Below are positions 1 to 8,655 of a DNA stretch of 64,000 nt, piece after piece. The notes beneath the pieces were generated by a model, which made no database searches, was not told the DNA's origin, and saw nothing but the letters and a program-made list of their open reading frames with translations. Each line of letters starts with the position of its first letter. Positions within the stretch are counted from its first letter, which is position 1. This DNA is from Bifidobacterium cebidarum. GTDB lineage: Bacteria; Actinomycetota; Actinomycetes; Actinomycetales; Bifidobacteriaceae. The position numbers and the translations under genes are program-made. The stretch spans positions 248,001 to 312,000 of the forward strand of contig NZ_WBVS01000001.1 in NCBI RefSeq assembly GCF_009193305.1, read 5' to 3'.

Positions 1-350
1 CGGCCTCTCCGCTGCCGGAATCCGCACAGCCGGTGTTCGCCGAGATGATCGACTTCCTGAACCACACCACCGACGAGCTGGTCGACCTGCTGAACAACCG
101 TGATGAGAAGCACGCCGAGAACATCATCCTGAACGATGACAAGCTCGATGACCTGCACCACAAGACCTTCGAACTGGCTCTTTCTGATGACGTGACCCGT
201 CAGCAGACGGTGGACATCGTGCTGCTGGGCCGCTTCCTGGAACGTCTTGGCGATCACGCCGTCTCCGTGGCACGTCGCGTGGCCTACATCGTCTCCGGCT
301 TCGACCCTTCCAAGAAGCCGACTCGCGACGAGGGCACCGACATCGACTGA
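1..350 (+). CDS. phoU: Phosphate transport system regulator PhoU, C-terminal part (gene starts before the window)
   Basis: The reading frame is open from base 3 to the stop at 348-350, with no start needed inside the window, so this is the 3' end of a longer gene. The protein is helical and charged. It contains the PhoU-like end pattern of a helix with DDVTRQQTVDIVLLGRFLERLGDHAVSVARRV, broken here only for description: the key part is the ERLGDHA segment typical of the second PhoU repeat. PhoU couples the Pst phosphate ABC transporter to its sensor kinase and acts as a peripheral cytoplasmic repressor. The tail is acidic. A terminator hairpin follows at 393-430. Confidence 0.85.
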   Translation, partial: ASPLPESAQPVFAEMIDFLNHTTDELVDLLNNRDEKHAENIILNDDKLDDLHHKTFELALSDDVTRQQTVDIVLLGRFLERLGDHAVSVARRVAYIVSGFDPSKKPTRDEGTDID

Positions 351-392
351 TTGGCTTCATAATTCAAGACCTATCCCCTAGGGGATGCCCGA

Positions 393-430
393 AACGGCGA
401 TCCGGTTACAACTGGGCGCCGTTTTCTTTT
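393..430 (+). terminator. Rho-independent terminator after phoU
   Basis: A 7-bp stem AACGGCG/CGCCGTT (393-399 with 417-423) is followed by TTCTTTTT. It lies 43 bases after the phoU stop on the plus strand. Confidence 0.75.
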
Positions 431-478
431 TGCTCTGACGCAGGATTTTGTACTGCACCAATCTGCGTCGGTGGCGCA

Positions 479-518
479 TAAAAAAAGGGACTGCACAACT
501 ATTGTGCGCAGTCCCTTG
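479..518 (-). terminator. Rho-independent terminator after gpmA
   Basis: A GC-rich stem AAGGGACTGC/GCAGTCCCTT with a short AT loop is followed on the minus strand by a run of T (the aaaaaa at 481-486 on the plus strand). It lies just past the gpmA stop. Confidence 0.8.
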
Positions 519-546
519 AATGTCTTAGCGCTGGGGGCGCTTCAGA

Positions 547-1287
547 TCACTTCTGGCCCTGAGCGGCGACGGCAGCGGCACCGGCAGCAGCAGCTTCCGG
601 ATCCAGGTACTCGCCACGCGGCTTGATCGGCTTGAAGTTCTCGTCCAGCTCGTACAGCAGCGGGATAGCGGTCGGGATGTTGACCTTGGCGATCTCTTCC
701 TCGGACAGGTTATCCAGCATCTTGACGATGGCACGCAGGGAGTTGCCGTGAGCGGCGATCAGCACGGTCTTGCCAGCCTTCAGCTCCGGCTCGATGGCGG
801 ACTTGAAGTACGGCTCGACGCGCTTGACCACATCGGCCAGGCACTCAGCTTCCGGAACCGGGTCGCCGACGTAGCGCGGGTCGTGGTTCTGGGCGTACTC
901 GTCGTTCGGATCAATCTCGGGCGGCGGGGTGGCGTAGGAACGACGCCACAGCATGAACTTCTCGTCACCGTACTCTTCACGGATCTCGGTCTTGTTCTTG
1001 CCCTGCAGAGCGCCGTAGTGACGCTCGTTGAGACGCCAGTTACGCTCAACCGGAATCCACAGACGATCCGCGGCATCCAGTGCGATGTTGGCGGTGTTGA
1101 TGGCGCGACGCAGCAGGGAGGTGAACACGATGTCCGGAAGGACGTTCTTCTCCTTGAGCAGCTCGCCGCCACGCTTGGCTTCAGCTTCACCCTGTTCGGT
1201 CAGCGGAACGTCGACCCAGCCGGTGAACTGGTTGGTTTTATTCCATGCGCTCTGTCCATGACGGAGCAGTACTAGTTTGTAAGACAT
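547..1287 (-). CDS. gpmA: 2,3-bisphosphoglycerate-dependent phosphoglycerate mutase
   Basis: This 246-residue enzyme interconverts 3- and 2-phosphoglycerate in lower glycolysis, which is also the lower half of the bifid shunt. The phosphohistidine motif [10 protein letters not shown] is near residue 8, followed by the family motifs ERHYGALQG and AAHGNSLRA. Length matches dPGM-type GpmA. The C-terminus ends in an Ala-rich tail, as in actinobacterial forms. The ATG at 1287 has no clear Shine-Dalgarno, but a TAGACT box lies about 12 bases upstream, so the transcript may be leaderless or nearly so. It is a single-gene unit with its own terminator. Confidence 0.95.
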   Translation of the reverse strand: MSYKLVLLRHGQSAWNKTNQFTGWVDVPLTEQGEAEAKRGGELLKEKNVLPDIVFTSLLRRAINTANIALDAADRLWIPVERNWRLNERHYGALQGKNKTEIREEYGDEKFMLWRRSYATPPPEIDPNDEYAQNHDPRYVGDPVPEAECLADVVKRVEPYFKSAIEPELKAGKTVLIAAHGNSLRAIVKMLDNLSEEEIAKVNIPTAIPLLYELDENFKPIKPRGEYLDPEAAAAGAAAVAAQGQK

Positions 1288-1359
1288 ACGGCCAGTCTAC
1301 CGCCCGAAGGAGCCAAACGCGAACATTTATCTTATGTTTTGCGCATCGTTTAGGTAACG

Positions 1360-2349
1360 TTATGCAATCATCGCAGCAACGGCGGCGACCACCGCGAACA
1401 GCAGCGTCTGGAACCCGGCGTCGCTCAACGCTGTGCGGAACTGATGCTTCGGCACACTGGAGACCATACGAATCGGCACGGCGATGCCGGAGATCAATAG
1501 AATGCCTCCCCACGGCATCCACAGATACATGCACAGGAACAATCCCAAGGCCCACGCCAGAATGCAGCAGACCATCAGCAGAACAGTGGCGCGCTGCTCC
1601 CCAAGCCTCACTGCCAGCGTGCATTTATCATGCTCACGGTCAGATTCAATGTCACGCAGATTGTTGACCATCAGCAGCATCGCGGCATTCAGCCCGCAGC
1701 AGATGGCCGCAGCCACACCGAGCGCGTCGATTGAGCTGCTCAGCGCATATTCAGTACCCAGTACCGCGGCAAGACCGAAGAACAGGAACACCGCGACTTC
1801 ACCAAGACCTGCATACCCGTACGGATGCCTGCCACCGGTATAGAACCAGCCGGCAGCAATGCTCAGCACACCTACAGCCAGCAGCCACCAAGCATGGGAG
1901 ATCAGCACTGCCGCCAAACCGCAGAGAGCCGCAAGTCCTGCCGCAATGCCGGCAGCTGCCAGCACATGCTTCGGCGGCACTCCGGAAGCGACGAGTCGCT
2001 GTGGCTTGGCAATCCGGTTATTCACATCAGATGTTGAATCTGATTCCGCCGTGTCCCGACCATCATCAGTGCCGCGCACGCCATCGGAATAGTCATTGGC
2101 GAAGTTGACCGCAATCTGCAGCAACATTGCCACGAACATGCACAGTACGGCGACCGGCCAAAAATGAGCTTGCAATGGCTCGGCTACAGCTCGATTGGCA
2201 ACGCATTCGGCAGGCACCGGAAAACTATCGATACAAGTGCCGAGTCGATCGATAATTCGCGACGCCAGCGCTGCTCCTACCAGCACCGGCGCGATGGAAG
2301 CGGGCAACGTCTTCGGACGCAAACCACTGAGCCATAAACGCAGATTCAT
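1360..2349 (-). CDS. menA: UbiA-family prenyltransferase, MenA-like (1,4-dihydroxy-2-naphthoate prenyltransferase)
   Basis: This 329-residue polytopic membrane protein has about eight to nine hydrophobic segments. It carries the UbiA-type aspartate-rich motif in NFANDYSDGVRGTDDGRD (first Asp-rich site) and a second site in NNLRDIESDREH. These residues bind Mg-prenyl diphosphate. The opening LSGLRPKTLPASIAPVLVG is typical of MenA. I chose ATG 2349 because GAGGA lies 5 bases before it; the upstream in-frame ATG at 2379 sits inside the lysS terminator hairpin. MenA normally makes demethylmenaquinone, but no other men gene is nearby and bifidobacteria are generally described as lacking respiratory quinones, so the true substrate is open. 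Confidence 0.8.
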   Translation of the reverse strand: MNLRLWLSGLRPKTLPASIAPVLVGAALASRIIDRLGTCIDSFPVPAECVANRAVAEPLQAHFWPVAVLCMFVAMLLQIAVNFANDYSDGVRGTDDGRDTAESDSTSDVNNRIAKPQRLVASGVPPKHVLAAAGIAAGLAALCGLAAVLISHAWWLLAVGVLSIAAGWFYTGGRHPYGYAGLGEVAVFLFFGLAAVLGTEYALSSSIDALGVAAAICCGLNAAMLLMVNNLRDIESDREHDKCTLAVRLGEQRATVLLMVCCILAWALGLFLCMYLWMPWGGILLISGIAVPIRMVSSVPKHQFRTALSDAGFQTLLFAVVAAVAAMIA

Positions 2350-2357
2350 GATTCCTC

Positions 2358-2394
2358 GCAATAATAAAAGGCTCCCCATTTTCTAGGGGAGCCA
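2358..2394 (-). terminator. Terminator after lysS (GGCTCCCC hairpin family)
   Basis: The minus strand reads GGCTCCCC-loop-GGGGAGCC followed by TTTTATTATT. It lies directly after the lysS stop and runs into the menA leader. Confidence 0.8.
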
Positions 2395-2409
2395 GAATCA
2401 CAACACTAA

Positions 2410-4092
2410 TCAGGCGACCAGCGGCTTGACCAACGGGAAGGTGATGGTCTCGCGGATCGTGGCGCCGGTCAGCGCGATGAGCAGTCGATCGATGCCCATG
2501 CCCATGCCGCCTGCCGGAGGCATGCCCACGCCAAGAGCCTCGAGGAAGTCCTCATCGATGTCGCAGGCCTCTTCGTCACCAGCGAGCGCATCCTTGGCCT
2601 GGGCCACGAAGCGTTCGCGCTGCACCACCGGGTCGTTGAGCTCGGAGTAGCCGGTGGCCAGTTCGAAGCCGCGCACGTAGAGATCCCACTTCTCCACCAC
2701 GCCCGGCTTGGTACGGTGGCCTTTGACCAGCGGGGAGGTTTCGACCGGGAAGTCGCGCACGAAGGTCGGCTCGTAGAGCTTGTCCTCATAGAAGTGCTCC
2801 CAGAGGTGTTCGACCAGCTTGCCGTGGTTTTCGACTTCGTCGCGCTCCACGCCGAGCTTGTCGGCGATCTCACCAAGGTGTTCCACGGAGGTGCCGGGGT
2901 GGTCAGGGCCTCCGTTCGGCACGATTTCCTCGCCGAGGGCTTCGGAGAGAGAGTCGTACATGCTGATGGACTTCCATTCGCCGCCGAAGTCGTACTCGGT
3001 GCCGTCGAGCAGCGTGACCTTGTGGGAGCCGTAGACGTCCATGGCGGTCTTCTGCACGAGTTCCTTGACCAGCTGGCCGATGGAATCATAGGTGCCGTAA
3101 GCCTGGTATGCCTCGACCATCGTGAATTCGGGAGCATGCGTGGCGTCGACGCCCTCGTTGCGGAAGTCGCGGTTGATCTCGAACACGCGGTCGATGCCGC
3201 CTACCAGGCAGCGCTTGAGGAACAGTTCGGGGGCGATGCGCAGGTAGAGGTCCAGGTCGAACGCGTTCATATGCGTGGTGAACGGACGGGCCGCGGCACC
3301 GCCGTGCAGGGTCTGCAGCATCGGGGTCTCGACCTCGAGGAAGTCGTGGCTGGCGAAGGTGTTGCGCAGGGAGGCCACGGCCTTGGAGCGGTTGCGCACC
3401 ATGTTGCGGGTCTTCTCATCCGCGATCATGGCGATGTACGGCTTGCGGGTGCGGGTGTCTTCGTTGAGGTCCTTGTGCAAAGCCGGCAGCGGCTGCAAGG
3501 CCTTGGAGGCGATGGCCCATTCGGTGGCGAACACGGAGAGCTCACCAGTCTTGGACGCGATGACGCGACCCTTCAGGTACAGGTGGTCGCCAAGATCAAC
3601 GAGCTGCTTGAACTGCTTCAGGGAATCGGCGCCGATCTCCTTCTTGGAGATCATGCCCTGAATCTTGGTGCCATCGCCTGCTGCGAGCTGCACGAAGCAC
3701 AGGCCGCCGGCGTTACGCAGGAAGAGCACACGGCCGGCGATGCCGACCATGTCCTCGGTCTCTTCGCCGGCTTCGAGCTTGCCATCATACTTGGCGCGCA
3801 CGGCTTCGATGGTGCTGGTCACATCCAGGTGCACCGGGTAGGGGGCGATGCCGGCGTCCAGCATCATAGCGCGCTTGGCCACGCGCATCTGCACCTGTTC
3901 AGGGTGAGCCAGCGGGCCGAATTCCTTGTTGGACGGGTCCACGGCCTCGTCCAGCGTGGCGCCGGACTTGATCTTCTCGGTAATGGTGGCGTCCTGCTTA
4001 AGCAGCATTTCCGCGCGCTCAACGGTGGTCATCTGCGGGACCGCCGGGGTTTCGTTCTCGGTATTTTCGGTATGTTCTACAACTTCAGCCAT
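2410..4092 (-). CDS. lysS: Lysyl-tRNA synthetase, class II
   Basis: This enzyme charges tRNA-Lys with lysine in the cytoplasm. The 560-residue protein has a 60-residue acidic N-terminal extension, then an OB-fold anticodon-binding domain (VGIAGRVLFLRNAGGLCFVQL region) and a class II catalytic core. Motif 2 is seen as FRNEGVDATHAPEFTMVEAY, and motif 3 as GMGMGIDRLLIALTG near the end. It is slightly longer than bacterial LysS (about 500) because of the N-terminal extension and a catalytic-domain insertion around residues 370-430. The ATG at 4092 is preceded by a weak GAAGAA and a TACACT box, suggesting a short leader. Confidence 0.95.
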   Translation of the reverse strand: MAEVVEHTENTENETPAVPQMTTVERAEMLLKQDATITEKIKSGATLDEAVDPSNKEFGPLAHPEQVQMRVAKRAMMLDAGIAPYPVHLDVTSTIEAVRAKYDGKLEAGEETEDMVGIAGRVLFLRNAGGLCFVQLAAGDGTKIQGMISKKEIGADSLKQFKQLVDLGDHLYLKGRVIASKTGELSVFATEWAIASKALQPLPALHKDLNEDTRTRKPYIAMIADEKTRNMVRNRSKAVASLRNTFASHDFLEVETPMLQTLHGGAAARPFTTHMNAFDLDLYLRIAPELFLKRCLVGGIDRVFEINRDFRNEGVDATHAPEFTMVEAYQAYGTYDSIGQLVKELVQKTAMDVYGSHKVTLLDGTEYDFGGEWKSISMYDSLSEALGEEIVPNGGPDHPGTSVEHLGEIADKLGVERDEVENHGKLVEHLWEHFYEDKLYEPTFVRDFPVETSPLVKGHRTKPGVVEKWDLYVRGFELATGYSELNDPVVQRERFVAQAKDALAGDEEACDIDEDFLEALGVGMPPAGGMGMGIDRLLIALTGATIRETITFPLVKPLVA

Positions 4093-4286
4093 GGTTCTTC
4101 AGTGTACGCAAGGCCGGCGATTATACGGACAGCTAACTTCCACGCCCTGCATATGGCCCATTGATGGTGCTTCCGACACATGAGAAGGCACATGTGACGC
4201 ACGCGCAGATCGTACATAACAAGACCGCGACACGCCGATTTTGCACTCATCGCATAATCCTGTAGTATTTACGTCTGTTGCCAAAA

Positions 4287-4360
<74 letters not shown>

Positions 4361-4366
4361 CAACTC

Positions 4367-4399
4367 AAAGGGCCATCGGTGAAAGCCGGTGGCCCTTTT
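4367..4399 (+). terminator. Terminator after tRNA-Pro
   Basis: Stem AAAGGGCCAtCGG/CCGgTGGCCCTTTT with a GAAAG-type loop and a T tail, 7 bases after the tRNA. Confidence 0.8.
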
Positions 4400-4476
4400 G
4401 CTATGCGCATGCCGCGCAATGCAGTGATATTGCCCGGCCATCTACGCCTCACAGCACAATCCAAGAGGAACACAAC

Positions 4477-5667
4477 ATGAAGAAAAGCTTGCTTGCACTC
4501 GCTTCAGGCGCATTCATCCTCGGCGCGGCCGAATTCGTGATGATGGGCATTCTTCCGCAGGCCGCCGAAGCCACCCATGTTTCCATCCCGACCGCCGGCA
4601 ACTACATCTCCGCCTATGCCATCGGCGTATGCATCGGCACGCTGATTCTGGTGTTCGGTCGCAAAGTGCCGCCGCGCAATCTCATCGTGCTGTTTATGGT
4701 GATTGCGCTTGTGGGCAATATGATGTCCGCATTCGCGCCGAATGCAGCCATCCTCATCGTGGCTCGATTCATATCCGGACTGCCGCATGGCGCATTTTTC
4801 GGCACCGCCACGCTCATCGCCAAAACGCTGGCCGATAAGGGCAAGGAGGCACAAGCCGTATCCATCATGGTTACCGGACAGACTGTGGCCAATATGCTCG
4901 GCGTACCTGCCGGCACCTTGCTTGCCGAGTATCTGAACTGGCGACTCGCCTTCGGCGTGCTTGCCGCATGGGCCGCCATGACCATCGTGCTCACCGTCAT
5001 GATGATTCCTTATGTAGCGCCGATCAAGGATGCCGGCATCGCGGGCCAGTTCAAGTTCCTTACTCGTCGCGGCCCGTGGGTGATTCTCGCCGCCGTATTC
5101 ACCGGCAACGCAGGCGTGTTCTGCTGGTGGAGCTACGTCTCCCCTTGGCTGCAGAAAACCGGCGGATGGCCGTCTGCGTGTGTACCGTTCCTGATGATGC
5201 TCGCAGGCTTCGGCATGGTGGTCGGCGGCCTGATCGGCGGTCGCATCACCGACCGTTGGCGTCATGCCGGCACGGCAGCTCTTGGTCAGGCCATCTCCGG
5301 CATCGGCCTGCTGATGGTCATTCTGCTACCTGGCAATCATTTCACCACCGCGATGCTTACCTTCTGGATCGCCTTTGGTCTGTTCTTTATTTCCGCACCG
5401 CAGCAGCTCTTGATGACCGAAGCCGGCCAGGGCGGCGGCGAGCTCATCGCCGGAGCGGCCGTGCAGGTGGCGTTCAACTTCGGCAACGCGGTCGGCTCCA
5501 TCGTCGGCGGCCTGATGCTGACCACCTTCTCGATGAATTACCGATTCACTGGCTTGGGCGGACTGCCGCTGGCCATACTGTCCGTGGGTTTGCTGGCGTT
5601 CTATTCCTGGCGTTGCGAGACGGATACCGAAGCCGCCCAACGTCTGCGCAATATCAACGTTGACTGA
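4477..5667 (+). CDS. MFS transporter, AraJ/DHA1-type sugar or drug efflux
   Basis: This 396-residue protein has 12 predicted membrane segments and no large soluble domain. The N-terminus (GAFILGAAEFVMMGILP) and the loop after TM2 (VFGRKVPPRN) match the DHA1/AraJ group of proton-coupled exporters. A second-half loop GGRITDRWRHAG mirrors the first, as expected for MFS pseudo-symmetry. ATG 4477 is preceded by AAGAGGAA, which decides the start; the frame stays open upstream through the tRNA-Pro but that part is not coding. The gene is monocistronic, and its substrate cannot be read from sequence. Confidence 0.8.
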   Translation: MKKSLLALASGAFILGAAEFVMMGILPQAAEATHVSIPTAGNYISAYAIGVCIGTLILVFGRKVPPRNLIVLFMVIALVGNMMSAFAPNAAILIVARFISGLPHGAFFGTATLIAKTLADKGKEAQAVSIMVTGQTVANMLGVPAGTLLAEYLNWRLAFGVLAAWAAMTIVLTVMMIPYVAPIKDAGIAGQFKFLTRRGPWVILAAVFTGNAGVFCWWSYVSPWLQKTGGWPSACVPFLMMLAGFGMVVGGLIGGRITDRWRHAGTAALGQAISGIGLLMVILLPGNHFTTAMLTFWIAFGLFFISAPQQLLMTEAGQGGGELIAGAAVQVAFNFGNAVGSIVGGLMLTTFSMNYRFTGLGGLPLAILSVGLLAFYSWRCETDTEAAQRLRNINVD

Positions 5668-5676
5668 CGGATATCT

Positions 5677-5746
5677 AACACTGACTGTAGGTTTTCGAAC
5701 GAATTTCGTTCAAAAACCTACAGTCAGTGTTCAAAAACCTACAGTC
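5677..5746. repeat. 55-bp near-perfect palindrome plus a third half-site
   Basis: The left arm (5677-5703) and right arm (5705-5731) are 27 bases each with one mismatch around a single central base. A third copy of the half-site (core TTCAAAAACCTACAGTC, 5730-5746) follows as a direct repeat of the right arm. There is no T tract, so it is not an ordinary terminator. Confidence 0.85.
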
Positions 5747-5856
5747 CACAAGAATGACTGGCCGACAAAGACTGAGAGGTAATTCACAAGGTTGTAGTGA
5801 CATGCACGCCTCCCTGCCCATAGACTGATACGAGAGTCTGTTCAAGGAGGACCATG

Positions 5857-8019
5857 ATGGTTGACGAAGACGCGCTGCTCGAGCAATTCGCCGCACAGTT
5901 TGCGCACGACCCAGGCGATCTGGATGACACAGCCGGCTTGCAAGACAATAATGACGTTGATGGCAGTGAGGCGCCCGCAACCTTTGACACCACCGCCTTC
6001 CTCAACGGCTTGGATGACATCTTCAACCGTCACGCCGCAGAGACCGAGGCAGGCCCATATCTGGAGCAAGCCGCAGTGGATGCGGAGAATGCAGGCGACG
6101 AAGCGGGCCTGTTGACCGTGCTCAATGAAACGATGGGATTCTACCGTTCGCAGGGCCGCCACAAGGAGAACCAGTGGATTGTGCAACGAGCCATCGAACT
6201 GGCACTGCATATGGGATTGGAAGGTTCCGAAGTCTGGGCCACCACGCTGATCAATTGCGCCACGGCCATGCGCGCGGCAAAACAATACGATCAAGCCGAA
6301 GATCTCTATGCTCAAGCGCTGGCATGTGCGCAAAAGGTCTATCCGGCCAACGATCGCCGGCTGGCGGCACTGCACAACAACCTCTCCATGCTCTACAGCG
6401 AGACCAACCGTCTGCCTCAAGCGGAAGAGGAGCTGAGCAAGGCTCTCACCATCATCGAAGCATCGAGCGTGAACCCGCAAGCTGATATCGATGTGGCCTC
6501 CTCCCACACCAATCTCGCTTTGGTGCTACTGCAGGAAGGCAAACTTGAGGATGCCCATACGCACGCAGCCCAAGCATTGACCATTTATGCCACCGGCAAG
6601 CTCACGCATTCCGCGCATTATGCTTCCGCATTGGCGGGATTTGCGCAAGTGCTCTATGCCGAACAGCGCTACAGCGAGGCAGTGGACCACTATCGCAAGG
6701 CGTTGGCGGTTATCGCCGAATGCTATGGCACGGACACGGACTACTATCGCATCACCGCTGAGAATCTGCGCGAGGCTGAAGCTAAGGCTGGCAGTGCAGC
6801 GGACACAGCGAGCGCCGGTGACACTAACGGCAATGCTGCTACGCTCAATGGCACCGGCAGTACCGCAACCGCAGCAGCATCTGGCTCTGTCGTCGGTACC
6901 GCTGATGATGCATCAGATTCATCCTGCCCGATTTCCGGCCTGAAGCTGGCGCGCGAATTCTTCAATCAGGTCGGCAAACCGATGATCGTGCAGCGTTACC
7001 CGGACTATGCGGCCCGTATTGCAGCAGGTTTGGTCGGCCACGGTTCGGAATGCTATGGCTTCGACGATCGATACTCCCAGGACCATGATTTCGGCCCGCG
7101 CTTCTGCTTGTGGCTCAACGATGAGGATTATGCAGCCATCGGCAAGCAGTTGCAGGCTGATTATGATGCACTGCCACGCGATTTTATGGTGGACGGACAA
7201 GGCGCCGTGCACTTCACCGGCACCGCCGACGCCGCTGACGATAGCGCGACTGCCGACTCGCCCGCCACCCAGCACCTCTCCCCCACCACGCCGCGCGCGC
7301 AAGGTGCCAACCGTCGCGATGGCGTGTTCCGCATCGGCGAGTTCTTTACCTCCATCACCGGCTATGCCGCAGCCCCCGTTCAGGATGCGCCGCATGAGTG
7401 GCTGATGTTGGATGAGGCCACGCTGGCGGCGGCCACCAATGGCGCGGTATTCCAAGACCCGACCGGCGATTTCTCGTCAGTGCGTCAAGGCTTCAAGGAC
7501 ATGCCGGATGATGTGCGCTTGTCGCTGATCTCCAAGCGTCTCGGCATGATCGCACAAGCCGGGCAATACAATCTGCCACGCTCCCTGAAACGCGGCGACG
7601 GCGCCGCCGCCTGGCTATCCATCAATGAGTTCGTGAACGCTACAGCTTCGCTGGTATTCCTGATTAATAAGCCGTTGATCGTCGGCTACTTGCCGTATTA
7701 CAAGTGGCAGTTCGCCGCCCTGCGCAAATTGTCCGGCTCGATGTTCGCCTTATTGCCGGATATCTGCGAACAATTGGAGACGGTGATGCGTCTGAGCTCG
7801 GCCGCATGCTTCGGTGGGGCCGGATTCGGTGAGGGAGGCAAGGGCGCTGCTCCTGCCGCCGATTCCATCGCTAACACCGTGGAGCACATTGCCGATGAAA
7901 TCGTCAAAGAGCTGCAACGCGAAGGTTTGACTACGTCCAGCGAAGCCTTCCTGGAATGGCAGCGCCCCTATGTGGAGGAGCATATCCAGTCCAACAATCC
8001 TGTATTGAGGAGCTTATGA
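5857..8019 (+). CDS. TPR-repeat protein fused to a DUF4037 nucleotidyltransferase-like domain
   Basis: This 720-residue protein has two parts. Residues about 40-310 are tetratricopeptide-type helical pairs (for example ALHNNLSMLYSETNRLPQAEEEL and ASALAGFAQVLYAEQRYSEAVDHY, repeated about every 42 residues). A Ala/Thr/Ser linker follows at about 305-360. The rest matches DUF4037: G396-S397-E then D409-H-D411 with FGPRF. The G-S then D-x-D spacing resembles the catalytic pattern of the polymerase-beta nucleotidyltransferase fold. RBS AAGGAGG (5844-5850) gives better spacing to ATG 5857 than to ATG 5854. It overlaps the next gene by 4 bases (ATGA), so the two are translationally coupled. The substrate is unknown. 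Confidence 0.75.
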   Translation: MVDEDALLEQFAAQFAHDPGDLDDTAGLQDNNDVDGSEAPATFDTTAFLNGLDDIFNRHAAETEAGPYLEQAAVDAENAGDEAGLLTVLNETMGFYRSQGRHKENQWIVQRAIELALHMGLEGSEVWATTLINCATAMRAAKQYDQAEDLYAQALACAQKVYPANDRRLAALHNNLSMLYSETNRLPQAEEELSKALTIIEASSVNPQADIDVASSHTNLALVLLQEGKLEDAHTHAAQALTIYATGKLTHSAHYASALAGFAQVLYAEQRYSEAVDHYRKALAVIAECYGTDTDYYRITAENLREAEAKAGSAADTASAGDTNGNAATLNGTGSTATAAASGSVVGTADDASDSSCPISGLKLAREFFNQVGKPMIVQRYPDYAARIAAGLVGHGSECYGFDDRYSQDHDFGPRFCLWLNDEDYAAIGKQLQADYDALPRDFMVDGQGAVHFTGTADAADDSATADSPATQHLSPTTPRAQGANRRDGVFRIGEFFTSITGYAAAPVQDAPHEWLMLDEATLAAATNGAVFQDPTGDFSSVRQGFKDMPDDVRLSLISKRLGMIAQAGQYNLPRSLKRGDGAAAWLSINEFVNATASLVFLINKPLIVGYLPYYKWQFAALRKLSGSMFALLPDICEQLETVMRLSSAACFGGAGFGEGGKGAAPAADSIANTVEHIADEIVKELQREGLTTSSEAFLEWQRPYVEEHIQSNNPVLRSL

Positions 8020-8654
8020 TGACTCACCATGATGATGAGCTGCGCGAAGCCATTGTGCGGCATGAATGGAACCAATTCCAGAACACCAATAACGAGGGCG
8101 GCCGCGCAGCTTGCCAGGGTAACTGGCCAGTGTTCCATCAGATGCGTCTGGCGCAGTTCTTGACATGGCCGCATGATTTGTTGGTTTCCTATGCGGCGGA
8201 TCTGGACGCGGCGGATGAAATCGGCCGCAACCTCATCACCGAAAAGTATGGCCGCATGATGGCATCCACTGCGCCAGACGAGTTCGCAAAGAACATCGAG
8301 CCGTATATTCCAGAGCTATCGGCAGACCGCATCGCACGTCAAGAGCAGGTCATCACACAGCAAGTGGCATGGGCTGCTGATTTCCGCGAGCGCTACCCGA
8401 GGCTCGGTCAAGCCATGCGCGTGCTCACCACCAGTGAAGACACGTCTCAAGCCACCTCGTTCGAGACCTATTTGCGTGGCGAACTCGGTACGTATTCAGA
8501 TGCCACGTTCAACCTGTATGAAGCCATGATCAGCGAGCGCGCGAGCGCTACTCCTCCACGCAATATCACTGAAGAAACATTGCTGCACACGGTGAGGCTG
8601 GGTGGATTCGACAGTCTGGACGAGGCGGAGGCCCTGCAAGCAGCGCAGTCGTGA
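8016..8654 (+). CDS. DUF4125 family protein
   Basis: This 212-residue soluble protein has the DUF4125 look: an N-terminal HEWNQFQNTNNEGGRAACQ segment, then QMRLAQFLTWP and a helical remainder ending ISERASATPPRNITEETLLHTV. ATG 8016 overlaps the upstream stop and follows GAGGAG at suitable spacing; a second ATG at 8019 is possible. DUF4037 and DUF4125 genes are known to occur together, so I infer the two proteins act as a pair. No catalytic residues can be assigned. The stop is one base from the end of the convergent hydrolase gene, so there is no room for a terminator between them. Confidence 0.75.
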   Translation: MMTHHDDELREAIVRHEWNQFQNTNNEGGRAACQGNWPVFHQMRLAQFLTWPHDLLVSYAADLDAADEIGRNLITEKYGRMMASTAPDEFAKNIEPYIPELSADRIARQEQVITQQVAWAADFRERYPRLGQAMRVLTTSEDTSQATSFETYLRGELGTYSDATFNLYEAMISERASATPPRNITEETLLHTVRLGGFDSLDEAEALQAAQS

Positions 8655-8655
8655 C

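Noticed and set aside
2716..4164. A 482-codon open frame opposite lysS
   Set aside because: Mirror of the strong lysS coding frame, with biased composition (G, V, H, E) and no recognisable motif.
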